Source: Cohnella xylanilytica
Lineage (GTDB): Bacteria > Bacillota > Bacilli > Paenibacillales > Paenibacillaceae
DNA: 49,847 nucleotides
Reading direction: 5' to 3'
Assembly (NCBI RefSeq): GCF_014212175.1
Contig: NZ_JACJVR010000028.1
Location: forward strand, 1-49,847
The notes under the pieces were generated by a model. It saw only the letters and a list, made by a program, of their open reading frames with translations, ran no database searches and was not told the DNA's origin. Below, piece after piece: positions 28,181 through 37,046 of the stretch (the first letter of the stretch is position 1; every line of letters begins with the position of its first letter). Both the position numbers and the translations under genes were made by a program.

Positions 28181-28303
28181 ATGCCAATCATATGGCATAA
28201 AGCTTGATAGACTTATTCAAGCATGTACGCCCATTCTACGGAAATGATATATCAATTCCGAGCATCGAGTACATGTCATGATGCTCGCTCTTAATGTTAT
28301 AAT
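28181..28303. promoter_or_regulatory. divergent GH36/AraC promoter region with three inverted repeats
   Basis: The 178-bp gap holds ATGCC-N8-GGCAT (28181-28198), GCTTGA-N9-TCAAGC (28202-28222) and GAGCATC-N13-GATGCTC (28260-28286). TATAAT at 28298-28303 is the likely -10 for the AraC gene. The GCTTGA repeat overlaps TTGAAT, a possible minus-strand -35 for GH36. These are candidate AraC sites. Confidence 0.5.
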
Positions 28304-28332
28304 GCTAGATATTCGTCGCTAGGAGAATGGCT

Positions 28333-29157
28333 ATGATCGAATATTTGCCAAGAAGCAAGCACCAAGCGGAATTGTATGTCACTCAATTCGGAGCGGAGGA
28401 GTGCGTCCCGGGTCACGATTTCGGGCCGGCCGTCCGGAACCACTATTTGCTCCATTATATTTTGAGCGGGGAAGGAACCTTCGAAGTCGGCGGTACGAGA
28501 TATCGGCTGAGGAAAGGACAGGGATTCCTGATTTGCCCCGAGGTCGTCACTTATTATCGGGCCGATTCCGCGAACCCTTGGTCCTATTGCTGGTTCGGGT
28601 TTAACGGTACGCTGGCCGAATGGCACCTGAAGCAAGCGGGGCTGACGCTGTCGTCTCCGATCCTCGAATACGACAGGGACGATAGGATCTCCCAATACTT
28701 GGAATGGATGTTCGAATCGAGAGATTACGCCAAATCCCGGGAAACCCGATTAACCGGGCTGCTCGCCTTGCTGTTGTCCGAGCTGGCGGAATTCGGCCCG
28801 GCCGCAGCCTCCGGCGAGAAGGGAAGCCGGGCGGAACTATACGTGGATAAAGTGAAGGATTTTATCGAATTGAATTACGATCGGAATATGACCGTCGAGG
28901 ACATCGCCCATTTTATCGGGCTGAATCGAAGCTATCTGTGCTCGCTGTTCAAACGAACCATGAACGTAAGCATTCAGGATTATTTAATCCGCTACCGCAT
29001 GAACAAGGCTTGCGAGATGATGGGGAACGCGGAGCTGTCGATCGGCGATATCGCCCGATCCGTCGGCTACGGCGACCCTTTGCTGTTCTCCAAAATCTTC
29101 AAAAAGCTCAAAGGAGCTTCCCCTAAGCATTACAGGAGCGGAACGGACGTTCAATAA
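28333..29157 (+). CDS. AraC-family transcriptional regulator
   Basis: This 274-residue protein starts MIEYLPRSKHQAEL; AGGAG lies 7 nt before this ATG, and the ATG two codons earlier is too close. The N-terminal cupin sugar-sensing domain shows GHDFGPAVRNHYLLHYILSGEGTFEVGG and the C-terminus has two helix-turn-helix motifs (MTVEDIAHFIGLNRSYLCSLFKR and LSIGDIARSVGYGDPLLFSKIFKK). It is divergent from the alpha-galactosidase and is probably its galactoside-responsive activator. Confidence 0.92.
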   Translation: MIEYLPRSKHQAELYVTQFGAEECVPGHDFGPAVRNHYLLHYILSGEGTFEVGGTRYRLRKGQGFLICPEVVTYYRADSANPWSYCWFGFNGTLAEWHLKQAGLTLSSPILEYDRDDRISQYLEWMFESRDYAKSRETRLTGLLALLLSELAEFGPAAASGEKGSRAELYVDKVKDFIELNYDRNMTVEDIAHFIGLNRSYLCSLFKRTMNVSIQDYLIRYRMNKACEMMGNAELSIGDIARSVGYGDPLLFSKIFKKLKGASPKHYRSGTDVQ

Positions 29158-29287
29158 GAGCCCCCCTTTCCGACATCGAATGAATAGGAGCTATTCGCGA
29201 ATCGTACCGAACCGTTCTAAGCAGAGAGGCGGCTCGCAGACCGCTTAAGCCTGCGCCGATAATAACCACGGAGGTAGGTTTATTCAT
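29123..29287 (-). pseudogene. 5' remnant of an FAD-dependent amine oxidase/oxidoreductase gene
   Basis: Two nt after the MFS stop codon an ATG opens MNKPTSVVIIGAGLSGLRAA, followed by SLL: the start of an FAD-binding Rossmann fold with GAGLSGL, as in flavin amine oxidases. After about residue 25 the sequence stops resembling the family, and the frame ends at codon 55, running into the end of the convergent AraC gene. The missing part (normally 400 or more residues) is absent here, so this is a deletion remnant. The intact ancestor was probably co-transcribed with the MFS gene. Confidence 0.7.
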
Positions 29288-29289
29288 CC

Positions 29290-30612
29290 TCAAGGTTCCC
29301 ATCCATCTTTTTTCGTTCTGGACCCGATCACGACCGGAATAAGCAGCAAGGACAAGACGGATCCGGCCAAGGCCAGAGCGGCGTAGCTGAATTGGGCGAC
29401 GACCATTCCGGACAAGGCGCCCCCGGAAGCTCCCGCCAGGGCGATCAAGACGTCGACCGTACCTTGCGTCTTGGCGCGGATCCGCAGAGGCGTTGCATCG
29501 ACGATTGCCGCCGTGCCGCTGATCAAGCCGAAGTTCCAGCCCAATCCGAGGAGCACGAGCGCCAGAATAAGCATCCCCATCGAATCGCCGGGCGCCAGAG
29601 CAGCCAGCGCACCGGATACCAACAGAGTCAATCCGGAAGCGTACGACATGAGCTTATGGCCGAATCGATCGACGAGAACGCCGGTAAGAGGAGAAGGCAG
29701 GAACATGGCGGCGACGTGAAGACCGATGACGATCCCTACTTCTCCCAATCCGTGGCCATGATGCTGCATGTGAACCGGGGTCATGGTCATAATGGCAATC
29801 ATGACGATCTGCGTGAGGACCATGACGGTCGCGCCGACCATAATGCCTTTTTTATTTACGACGTAATCTTGGGCTTGAGACTGTTCCGTCTGATGAAGGA
29901 CGGCTGCGGATCGTTCCGCGTCGGCAATCGCTGTCGCCACAAGGAACGGATCGGGACGGAGGAAAAGAAGAAGGACCAAGCCGGCAGCAAGATACGCCGC
30001 CGCAGCCAGCATGAAGGGACCCGTCAACTTGGGAGCTCCCATGGATGCGGCTAGCTGTCCCGTTAGATTCACAAGATTCGGACCGGCGACGGCGCCGAAC
30101 GTCGTGAATACCATGGCCATGCTAATCGCTTTAGCCCGATTGGAGGGCAGCGCCAAATCCGTAGCCGCATAACGCGCCTGCAAGTTCGTGGCCGTGCCCG
30201 CCCCGTAGATCAACATCGATAGGAACAGCAGCGGCACGTTGTTCAATAGCGCGGCGAGTACGACTCCGATCGCCCCGACGCCGCCCGCCATGAATCCCGT
30301 AACCAGTCCGGCCCGGCGTCCCGATCGTTGGGACAGACGGCCGACCATCAGGGCTCCGCCGGCGGAGCCTAACGTGAACAGCGCAGTGGGAATCCCGGCA
30401 TAGCCGTCGTCTCCTAGCATGTCTTGCGCCAGCAACGCGCCTACGGTGATGCCTGCCGCCAAGCCGGCCCCGCCGAATATTTGCGACAGAATGACCACCT
30501 TCAACGTCCTCGCATGCAGCTGACGCTGCTTCTCTGGCGAACTCGCATATTCCGCGAGGGAGGAGGTCAGATTTTGCGCCTTTTCCCCAAGCCCTGCATG
30601 TATCTCTGCCAT
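29290..30612 (-). CDS. MFS transporter
   Basis: This 440-residue protein of 12 hydrophobic segments has the motif-A-like loop LMVGRLSQRSGRRAGLVTG and, in the second half, GVLVDRFGHKLMSYASG. An N-terminal cytoplasmic leader of about 35 residues precedes helix 1. AAAGGGAG lies before the ATG. The gene is divergent from the ArsR-rhodanese regulator and shares its operators, so it is probably induced by the same, possibly reactive sulfur, signal. The substrate is not deducible. Confidence 0.88.
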   Translation of the reverse strand: MAEIHAGLGEKAQNLTSSLAEYASSPEKQRQLHARTLKVVILSQIFGGAGLAAGITVGALLAQDMLGDDGYAGIPTALFTLGSAGGALMVGRLSQRSGRRAGLVTGFMAGGVGAIGVVLAALLNNVPLLFLSMLIYGAGTATNLQARYAATDLALPSNRAKAISMAMVFTTFGAVAGPNLVNLTGQLAASMGAPKLTGPFMLAAAAYLAAGLVLLLFLRPDPFLVATAIADAERSAAVLHQTEQSQAQDYVVNKKGIMVGATVMVLTQIVMIAIMTMTPVHMQHHGHGLGEVGIVIGLHVAAMFLPSPLTGVLVDRFGHKLMSYASGLTLLVSGALAALAPGDSMGMLILALVLLGLGWNFGLISGTAAIVDATPLRIRAKTQGTVDVLIALAGASGGALSGMVVAQFSYAALALAGSVLSLLLIPVVIGSRTKKDGWEP

Positions 30613-30677
30613 TCAAAGTCTCCCTTTATACGAGCTTTTAGCGTTCATTCAGTGAGCGGCACAATCGGAATTGTCAA

Positions 30678-30796
30678 ATTCAATTGAATGATTGAATTAT
30701 AGGTTCAAAAAAAGTTGAAGTCAATCCTTTCTTCGCTCGAACTTCCAAGCTTGACTTCAACTTGGAGAGTGATAAAATTCAATCATTCCATTGAAT
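30678..30796. promoter_or_regulatory. symmetric divergent promoter with twin operators ATTCAAT-N6-ATTGAAT
   Basis: Two perfect 7-6-7 inverted repeats occur at 30678-30697 and 30777-30796, mirror images around 30737. Inside them a 13-nt inverted repeat (30712-30724 and 30751-30763) supplies both -35 boxes as TTGACT. Minus-strand promoter: TTGACT, 17 bp, TATAAT (30701-30696), reading to the MFS gene. Plus-strand promoter: TTGACT, 16 bp, TAAAAT (30773-30778), reading to the regulator. Each operator overlaps or directly follows a -10. Confidence 0.8.
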
Positions 30797-30815
30797 GGCA
30801 CGGAGGTCGACCTGA

Positions 30816-31487
30816 ATGAAGGATATGCGTCATTCGGCGAAAGTTTTAAAAGACGAGCTATACAAACAGCTGGCCCGGATCGGAAAAAGCTTATCGAGCG
30901 ACAAGCGGCTGGAGATTTTGAATTTGCTGTCCCAAGGATCGAAGACGGTAGAGAAGCTGGCGGCTTATACGGAGATGAATTACGCCAACGTGTCCCGTCA
31001 TCTTCAGATTCTGCTGGAGGCGAAGCTGGTGAAATTCACGAAGGTGGGAACCTATGCCGTCTACTCGTTGGCCGATCCCGCCATTGCGGACTTTCTCTCT
31101 TCCCTGTGGAGGATCAGCCAGCGACAGCTTCCGGATATCGGCAAGCTGAAAGAGGATTTCTTGAAAAATATGGATGAAGTCCAGACCCTTACGATGGACG
31201 AGGTCAGGCGGAAGATGAACAACGAATCCATCCTTCTCTTGGACTTGCGGCCGAAGGAAGAATACGAATCCGGTCATATCGCAGGGGCGATTTCGGTCCC
31301 CATGGAGGACCTGGAAGGGTTCATGCGCGACTTGCCGGAGCATGCCGAGATCGTCGCTTACTGCAGAGGCCCGCTGTGCGTCTACTCGGCCCTGGCCGCG
31401 CAGAAGCTGCGATCCGAAGGATTTGCGGCCTATCGGATGGACGAGGGATTAACCGAATGGCAGGAGCGCTTTCAGTTGCGACCATAA
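30816..31487 (+). CDS. ArsR-family regulator fused to a rhodanese domain
   Basis: This 223-residue protein has an ArsR winged helix (about 1-115; KTVEKLAAYTEMNYANVSRHLQILLEAKL, wing FTKVGTYAVYSL) fused to a rhodanese domain (about 120-223; LLLDLRPKEEYESGHIAGAISVP). The active-site loop is C183-RGPL-C188. There is no cysteine in the DNA-binding part, so any sulfur or redox sensing would have to pass through the rhodanese loop. Rhodaneses carry persulfide on the active cysteine. GGAGG lies 9 nt before the ATG. It is divergent from the MFS gene and probably represses both. Confidence 0.9.
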   Translation: MKDMRHSAKVLKDELYKQLARIGKSLSSDKRLEILNLLSQGSKTVEKLAAYTEMNYANVSRHLQILLEAKLVKFTKVGTYAVYSLADPAIADFLSSLWRISQRQLPDIGKLKEDFLKNMDEVQTLTMDEVRRKMNNESILLLDLRPKEEYESGHIAGAISVPMEDLEGFMRDLPEHAEIVAYCRGPLCVYSALAAQKLRSEGFAAYRMDEGLTEWQERFQLRP

Positions 31488-31511
31488 TAAGCTAAATTCC
31501 GATTCGATCAA

Positions 31512-31545
31512 AAGCCCTCGTCCCGATGTTGCCGGAACGAGGGCT
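31512..31545. terminator. bidirectional intrinsic terminator
   Basis: AAGCCCTCGT pairs with ACGAGGGCTT, with additional pairing (GTCCCG with CCGGAAC) inside. It lies between the convergent ArsR-rhodanese and LacI stop codons; the minus strand runs into TTTTGAT. Confidence 0.7.
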
Positions 31546-31595
31546 TCTCTTCGTCTCCCTCTCTCTTCGGAGCGCATCGACGATCTTGATGGTCT

Positions 31596-32573
31596 TCAAC
31601 CTGCTGCCCGCTTCACCGAATCGCCCTCGACCAGAGTGACGTAGATGCGCTCGTGCTCGGCGGCGCCGTTGCCTTCGATGAGCTTGATGAGCTGCTCCGC
31701 CGCCACGGAGCCCCATCTGCGTTCGGAATAATCGACCGTAGCGAGCCGCGGCTGGACGTAATCGGCAACGTCGATATGGTCGAACCCGACCACGTGGATA
31801 TGCTCGCCGATGCGATACGGCGTCTCCTTCAGCGCATGGTACATGCCGATCGCCATCTCGTCGTTCAAGCAGAAGACTCCTGCGGGCCCGTCGTATTCGG
31901 CGACGATCCGGGCGGCCGCCGCGATGCCGCTCGCCATGTCGAAGTTGCCCGGGATCTCCTCGTACCGGATTCCCGGGCCGCTCCGCGCAACCGTCTGGCG
32001 CGCGGCTGCCAGCCGCTGCTCGGAGTCGAACGAGCCCTCCGGCCCCGTCACCGCGTACAGCTTCTTATGCCCCTGGCGGATCAAGTAGTCCATCGCGAAC
32101 GTCGCGCCGGCTTTGTTGTCGAGCAGCACCTGCACGATATTCTCGTGGCTGAGTTCCCTGTCGAGCACGACGAGCTTGTGCCCGCGGTTCGCATGCAGGA
32201 GCAGTTCTTCGTCGGAGAACAGGCTATCCAGGATGATCGCGCCATCCAGCATGCCTTCCGAGAGCATCCGGTGCGACTGGGTTCCGCTGCAGACGACCAG
32301 ATCGTACCCGCGCTTGTTCATCTCTTCCTTCATCCCTTGGAGCAGCTTCCCGTAGAAGGCCCCTTCGAACGTCGTCAGGAACGCCCCGATGATGCGCGTC
32401 TCCCGCTTCTTGAGCGAACGCGCGGCCGCGTTCGGCACGTAGTTCAATTCTTTGGCCACGGCGAGAATCCGTTTGCTCGTCTCTTCCGTCACCTTCGGAT
32501 TCCCGTTGAGCGCGTAAGATACGGTCGAGATGGATACTCCCGCGTGCTTGGCAATATCTTTAATGCTTACCAC
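31596..32573 (-). CDS. LacI-family regulator of the GH94 locus
   Basis: This 325-residue protein has the N-terminal LacI headpiece IKDIAKHAGVSISTVSYALNGNPKV, the hinge helix NYVPNAAARSLKK and a sugar-binding-fold core. The GTG start has AGGAG 9 nt upstream. TATAAT on the minus strand (32624-32619) suggests its own promoter. It lies directly downstream of the GH94 gene and is the natural repressor for the GAAACGTTTC palindromes at 39477-39616. Confidence 0.92.
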   Translation of the reverse strand: MVSIKDIAKHAGVSISTVSYALNGNPKVTEETSKRILAVAKELNYVPNAAARSLKKRETRIIGAFLTTFEGAFYGKLLQGMKEEMNKRGYDLVVCSGTQSHRMLSEGMLDGAIILDSLFSDEELLLHANRGHKLVVLDRELSHENIVQVLLDNKAGATFAMDYLIRQGHKKLYAVTGPEGSFDSEQRLAAARQTVARSGPGIRYEEIPGNFDMASGIAAAARIVAEYDGPAGVFCLNDEMAIGMYHALKETPYRIGEHIHVVGFDHIDVADYVQPRLATVDYSERRWGSVAAEQLIKLIEGNGAAEHERIYVTLVEGDSVKRAAG

Positions 32574-32723
32574 CGCTATCGCTCCTATCGCTTGCTGCCC
32601 GCTCTCCTGCTTTGTTCAATTATAACAGAAAGCGGAACAAGGGAGTCGCGGTCCTATCGGAATATGCGATATCGCTTATCCCAGGACCGATGCCTCCAGA
32701 CTGTCCCGCCTTCCTTCCAACCG

Positions 32724-35700
32724 TTAAGCCATCGTAATCTCGATCTCGTTCGCATCGCTTGCAACGAGCAGCGCTTCGAGCGTCTTCTTCCCGATCCGCA
32801 CCCCTCCGCCGCGATAGCGGTTCGGCTGCTCGATCGTCTCGACCGGCTCTCCCTTCACGGCGACGCGCCGAACCGACTTGCCGCCCACGGAGTAGCGGAA
32901 TACGATCTCCTTATCCATCCAGCGGAACCGGAAGCGGACTCCGTCCAGTTCGGCCGGCAGCACCGGATCGAGCACGAGATCTCCGCCGACGCCGCGAATC
33001 CCGAGCACGTTCGAGACGAGCTGGTTCATGTAAATTCCCGGGCCGCTGGAGTAGATGCGCCAGCCTCCCTTCACCTGAACCTCTCCGGTGCGCAGCTTCC
33101 CGAAGCCGTCCCGGGCCTCGTAGCGATCGTCGAACTTGCCGTCGGAGCTGCTGAAGTAAGCGTTGCTCTGCCGCAGGTCCGCGTTCGGCACGACTTCGCG
33201 GATGCCGATCGGGTTGATCGTCGCGAGCGCCTTCCACGCCTCCTCGGCCTTGCCCAGCTTAGCCATCGCCTCGATGAAGCGGATATGCGCATGGACGTAT
33301 TGCAGGCCGATCTCGCGTCCGAAGTTGGCCGCCTGCTCGGCGCGTTTGAATCTCGTGCTGACGCCCCCCGCGTAATCGGCCGGCCGGTTCATGAGCCGCA
33401 CCCCGTCGGGGTAGAACAGCTCCTGCTTGATCAGGCGGTAATGCGACTCCGCTTGCGCCTCGTCGAACAGCTCCCCGATCATGCTTCGCGTCATCGGCAG
33501 CAGCCGGTACGAGATGCCCGTCTTGCTATCGCCCGGATGCAGCATCAGGTCGATAGAGCCCGGCTCTTCCATGTACGCGAAGCCGGACGTCACGCCGTCC
33601 TTCACGAGGTAGCGGTTAAAGTCCGCCTTGATTCCTTCCGCCAGCTCCCGAAGCTCCTCGGCCAGCTCTCTTAGCTCGCCGCCTTGCGAGGCGAGCGCCA
33701 GGGACAATTGGGCGAACGTCTGGTAAGTCAGCGCTACGGTCCAGCTGCTGATCATGTACTGCTTCAACTTCGCGTTCGCCGGCTGCAGCGTATCGTCCCA
33801 GTCGCCGTCGCCGTACGACGAGAGCCTCGTTCCATGCAGGAAATGGTTCTTGATAGAATCGATCTCCTTGCGCGCGTGGTGCAGCAAGGGGAAGGTCTCT
33901 TCCGTCAGCTCGCCTCCGTGCAGCGTGTAAGGCAAGCGTTCTTCCAGCACCTCGTAATCCCCGGTAATCCGCAAGTAGTCTCCGAGCACCTTCAGCGGCC
34001 ATACGATGATGTCGCCGTGGCTCTCCTCCTGCTGGATCCGGTAATACCGGTCGAACATAAACCATTGCGGCCAGTTGCCGTCTTCCATGTATTGATGCGC
34101 ATAGACGGTCTTCAGAATCTCCTTCACCCGGCCGTGCTTGCCCATCGCGAGGAAGTATTCCGTCGGCCCTTGGCACACGTCGCGCGTGCCCCAAGCCGCT
34201 CCGCTGTATTGCTCCAGGCCGTGCGGAACGGAATAATGGACGAGCATGTTATGCGTGTACCACCAAGCCAGAGCGTTGAACTTCTCCAGCTCCCGCTTCT
34301 TCTCCTGCGAGTCGTGCGACAGCTCGAAGCCGTTCATGACCTCGGCCAGGAAGGCGCGGTAGGCTTCGATCTCGGCTTCGACCGGATATTCGGCCCGCTC
34401 CGCTTCATCGAGCTCGGCTTCCTCCAGCCCGCCTCGAATCGTCAGCCGCCACCTGGAGGTCGGCTGAAGCTCCAGCACGACCAGGGACGCGGAGCCTGCC
34501 GTCGCTTCCGGCGCCAGAGCCCGTTCGTCCAGCACCCGCATGTCCGCGCCTCGAAGGCCGAGACGGAAGCTCAGCTCCGGATAGACGCCCGAACTGAGCG
34601 ATTCCGGATGCGCGCGGAAGATCAGCTCCTCGCCGGCACGCTCCATTCGGAACGGAAGCTCGTATTCCTTATCGTTCATCGCGATCTGGTTCGTCACGAG
34701 GAACCGGTACGCCTTGCCTTCCCGCGAGACGGCTTCGAGCCCCAGCTCAGGCGAGTCCGATCTCGTCCACGCGGTTACGGCGAGGACATCGCCGTCCAAT
34801 TTATAATGCCAACGGGCATAATTGAACCCGATCTCGTAGAGAGACGGCAGAGTCAACAAGCGGAAGCGGCCGTCTATCTCGACGTAAATCCGTTGGCCCG
34901 ATGTCTTCAGCACGTTCAGCGCGTTGCGCGCGTTCGTCATGAGCTTGTTGAACGACGTGTTGCCTATCGTGATCTGCGAGTGGAAGATGCCGTACATATA
35001 ATTCGTAGACGACGCCACGCGCTCGTTCATTCGGGCGTTGTCCCCGCTCATGAGGATATGGCCGTGCGGCCGTTCCACGCGCAGCTCCTTCGCCTTCAGA
35101 ACGACATGCTCGTACGTCTCGGTGAAGAACGACAGCAATTCGCCGCCGTCGCGTTCTTCCTGCAGGCGAACGGGGAAGAGCGCTTCGATCTCCTTCGCCG
35201 TCATCTCTCCCGCGCGAAGCGGATCTCCGAATCGTTCGCTCCACGTGACGCGTTGGCCGACCGGGCGAAGCCCGCTATCCTTCAACGCCTTCGCGCCTTC
35301 CCACGCGGCCCGGAGCTCTTCCTCGTATTCGAGCTCCCGGATCGCTTCCGTATGGTTCGGCTTCAACATCCCGTAGAAGACGAACGTCGTCTCCCCGCTT
35401 CCCAGCGTTACCGTCTCCGACTGCAGCGCGGTGTAGGCGAATTCGTACTGGTACACCTTGCTCTTCAGGCGTTCGAAGCTTAGCGCTTCCGGTATGTCCG
35501 TCTCCTTGTACGAGAGACCGAAGAACTGGAAGCCGTCCGTCGAATACGCCGCCGCTCCGGTCAGCGAGCCTTGCTGCAGATAAGGGAATCCGGTCGACAT
35601 CGGCTGATTCTGGCGCGAGCAGACGACGTATCCCTTCCCTTCCGTCCGGAACGCGGAATGGCCGATATACTGGGACATATACGCTTCGTTCGTCCGAACG

Positions 35701-36095
35701 GCGCCTTGGTCCGCGAGCCCGACGTCTTGTCCGTAGAGGACGTCCGCCTCGACGCCTTCGCCGCTGAGCGCGACCTCCCAGAACCAGATCCGGCCGGGCA
35801 TCAGCGTAAACGTGACGCGATAGGCGACGCCAAGCGCCTCTCCCGTCCACTCGACGCGCCTGTCGGAGGCGCGGACCTCGCTCCCCGAACGGACGCCGAG
35901 CAGCGGCGCGGACAAGATCCGCCCTTCCTTGCGAACGCGCAAATAAATATTGTTCATCGATCCGTCGAGCGGATTCGACAGCACCTGATTGATCAGCAAG
36001 CCTTCATACCCGATCTCGCGAAGATCTCCGCTGTTCAGGAATGCGAAAGACAGACCGTCCGATTGCAATATCATCGTATTATCCAGTGGTTCCAT
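32724..36095 (-). CDS. GH94 phosphorylase, 1,2-beta-oligoglucan phosphorylase type
   Basis: This 1123-residue protein has the length and layout of Listeria Lin1839-type 1,2-beta-oligoglucan phosphorylases: an N-terminal beta-sandwich region, linker, (alpha/alpha)6 catalytic barrel and C-terminal beta domain. In the barrel YGDGDWDDTLQP (GDWDD at residues 764-768) corresponds to GDWND of cellobiose phosphorylases, which carries the catalytic acid. LEQYSGAAWGTRDVCQGPTEYF and DGNWPQWFMFDRY are further barrel motifs. There is no signal peptide, so it acts inside the cell, phosphorolysing beta-1,2-glucooligosaccharides to glucose 1-phosphate. It lies 71 nt after the importer permease gene. Another GH94 specificity remains possible. 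Confidence 0.82.
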   Translation of the reverse strand: MEPLDNTMILQSDGLSFAFLNSGDLREIGYEGLLINQVLSNPLDGSMNNIYLRVRKEGRILSAPLLGVRSGSEVRASDRRVEWTGEALGVAYRVTFTLMPGRIWFWEVALSGEGVEADVLYGQDVGLADQGAVRTNEAYMSQYIGHSAFRTEGKGYVVCSRQNQPMSTGFPYLQQGSLTGAAAYSTDGFQFFGLSYKETDIPEALSFERLKSKVYQYEFAYTALQSETVTLGSGETTFVFYGMLKPNHTEAIRELEYEEELRAAWEGAKALKDSGLRPVGQRVTWSERFGDPLRAGEMTAKEIEALFPVRLQEERDGGELLSFFTETYEHVVLKAKELRVERPHGHILMSGDNARMNERVASSTNYMYGIFHSQITIGNTSFNKLMTNARNALNVLKTSGQRIYVEIDGRFRLLTLPSLYEIGFNYARWHYKLDGDVLAVTAWTRSDSPELGLEAVSREGKAYRFLVTNQIAMNDKEYELPFRMERAGEELIFRAHPESLSSGVYPELSFRLGLRGADMRVLDERALAPEATAGSASLVVLELQPTSRWRLTIRGGLEEAELDEAERAEYPVEAEIEAYRAFLAEVMNGFELSHDSQEKKRELEKFNALAWWYTHNMLVHYSVPHGLEQYSGAAWGTRDVCQGPTEYFLAMGKHGRVKEILKTVYAHQYMEDGNWPQWFMFDRYYRIQQEESHGDIIVWPLKVLGDYLRITGDYEVLEERLPYTLHGGELTEETFPLLHHARKEIDSIKNHFLHGTRLSSYGDGDWDDTLQPANAKLKQYMISSWTVALTYQTFAQLSLALASQGGELRELAEELRELAEGIKADFNRYLVKDGVTSGFAYMEEPGSIDLMLHPGDSKTGISYRLLPMTRSMIGELFDEAQAESHYRLIKQELFYPDGVRLMNRPADYAGGVSTRFKRAEQAANFGREIGLQYVHAHIRFIEAMAKLGKAEEAWKALATINPIGIREVVPNADLRQSNAYFSSSDGKFDDRYEARDGFGKLRTGEVQVKGGWRIYSSGPGIYMNQLVSNVLGIRGVGGDLVLDPVLPAELDGVRFRFRWMDKEIVFRYSVGGKSVRRVAVKGEPVETIEQPNRYRGGGVRIGKKTLEALLVASDANEIEITMA

Positions 36096-36166
36096 TCTCT
36101 CGCGTACTCCTCTCCCGAATTCTCTTTATTGTCTGTTTAAAAAAAAGCGCAGGCGAATGCCATCGA

Positions 36167-37027
36167 TTATTTCATGCCGGAGATGCTGAAGTTCTCTATG
36201 ATGTGCTTCTGGAAGTACGTGAACAGCGCGATAACGGGCGCCACCATGAACGTAGCTCCGGCCATCTGCAGCCCGAAGTTCGCGGCGTATTGCCCCTTCA
36301 GCAGGGACAGGCCGACCGACAGCGTATACAGGCTCTCGTCGTTCGCGATAATAAGCGGCCAGAGGAAGCTGTTCCAGCCGGCGATGAACGTCAGGATCGC
36401 TTGTACGGCCAGGATGGGCTTCGAGATCGGCAGAGCGATTTGCAGGAAAATGCGGTATTCGCTGGCGCCGTCCAGGCGCGTCGCCTCGAGCAGCTCCGTC
36501 GGAATCGTCGACATGAACTGGCGGAAGAGGAAAATGGCGAAGGCTCCGACGAGGCCCGGCAGCACGATGCCCGTCATGGTGTTCGTAAGGCCGAGCGAAT
36601 TGAGAATCAGATAGACCGGAATCATCGTGACTTGGCTCGGAATCATCATCGTCGCCAGCACGAGAACGAACAAGGCGTTGCGCCCTTTGAAGTCGTACTT
36701 GGCGAACCCGAAGCCCGCAACCGCGTTAAGCAGCAGGCCCGCGAACGAGAAGAGGACGATGATCAGCGTATTTCGAAGATAGACGCCGAAGTTCATGTTC
36801 TCGAATAGATAGTTGAAGTTGGACATCGTGAACGATTTCGGCCATAAGGTCGGCGGAATTTGAACGATCTCGCCCTCCGGCTTGAAGGAAGACAGGATCA
36901 TCCAGATAAAGGGCAGCAGGAAGAGCAAGCCGCCGATAGTCAGCACGATGCCGGACACCCACTGGAACGTCTTGCCGCCTTCCCGTTCCCGCAATCCGCC
37001 CTTTTGGCCTGCGGTAGTTGCGCTCAA
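36167..37027 (-). CDS. CUT1 sugar ABC permease, MalG-like
   Basis: This 286-residue permease has six membrane helices. The ATPase-contact loop is EATRLDGASEYRIFLQIALPISKP, and WNSFLWPLIIANDESLYTLSVGL is typical of MalG-type subunits. The TTG start has GGAGGAG 6 nt upstream. It is the third gene of the importer-GH94 operon. No ATPase gene lies nearby, so the importer probably uses a shared MsmX-type ATPase encoded elsewhere. Confidence 0.93.
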   Translation of the reverse strand: MSATTAGQKGGLREREGGKTFQWVSGIVLTIGGLLFLLPFIWMILSSFKPEGEIVQIPPTLWPKSFTMSNFNYLFENMNFGVYLRNTLIIVLFSFAGLLLNAVAGFGFAKYDFKGRNALFVLVLATMMIPSQVTMIPVYLILNSLGLTNTMTGIVLPGLVGAFAIFLFRQFMSTIPTELLEATRLDGASEYRIFLQIALPISKPILAVQAILTFIAGWNSFLWPLIIANDESLYTLSVGLSLLKGQYAANFGLQMAGATFMVAPVIALFTYFQKHIIENFSISGMK

Positions 37028-37046
37028 TGCGATCTCCTCCTCTCTC

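Noticed and set aside
31653..33674. 673-codon plus-strand open frame opposite the LacI and GH94 genes
   Set aside because: It spans two real minus-strand genes and their gap, with Arg/Leu/Asp-rich composition typical of antisense shadows and no domain.
33684..35483. 599-codon plus-strand open frame opposite the GH94 gene
   Set aside because: It is an antisense shadow of a continuous 1123-residue enzyme with recognisable motifs.
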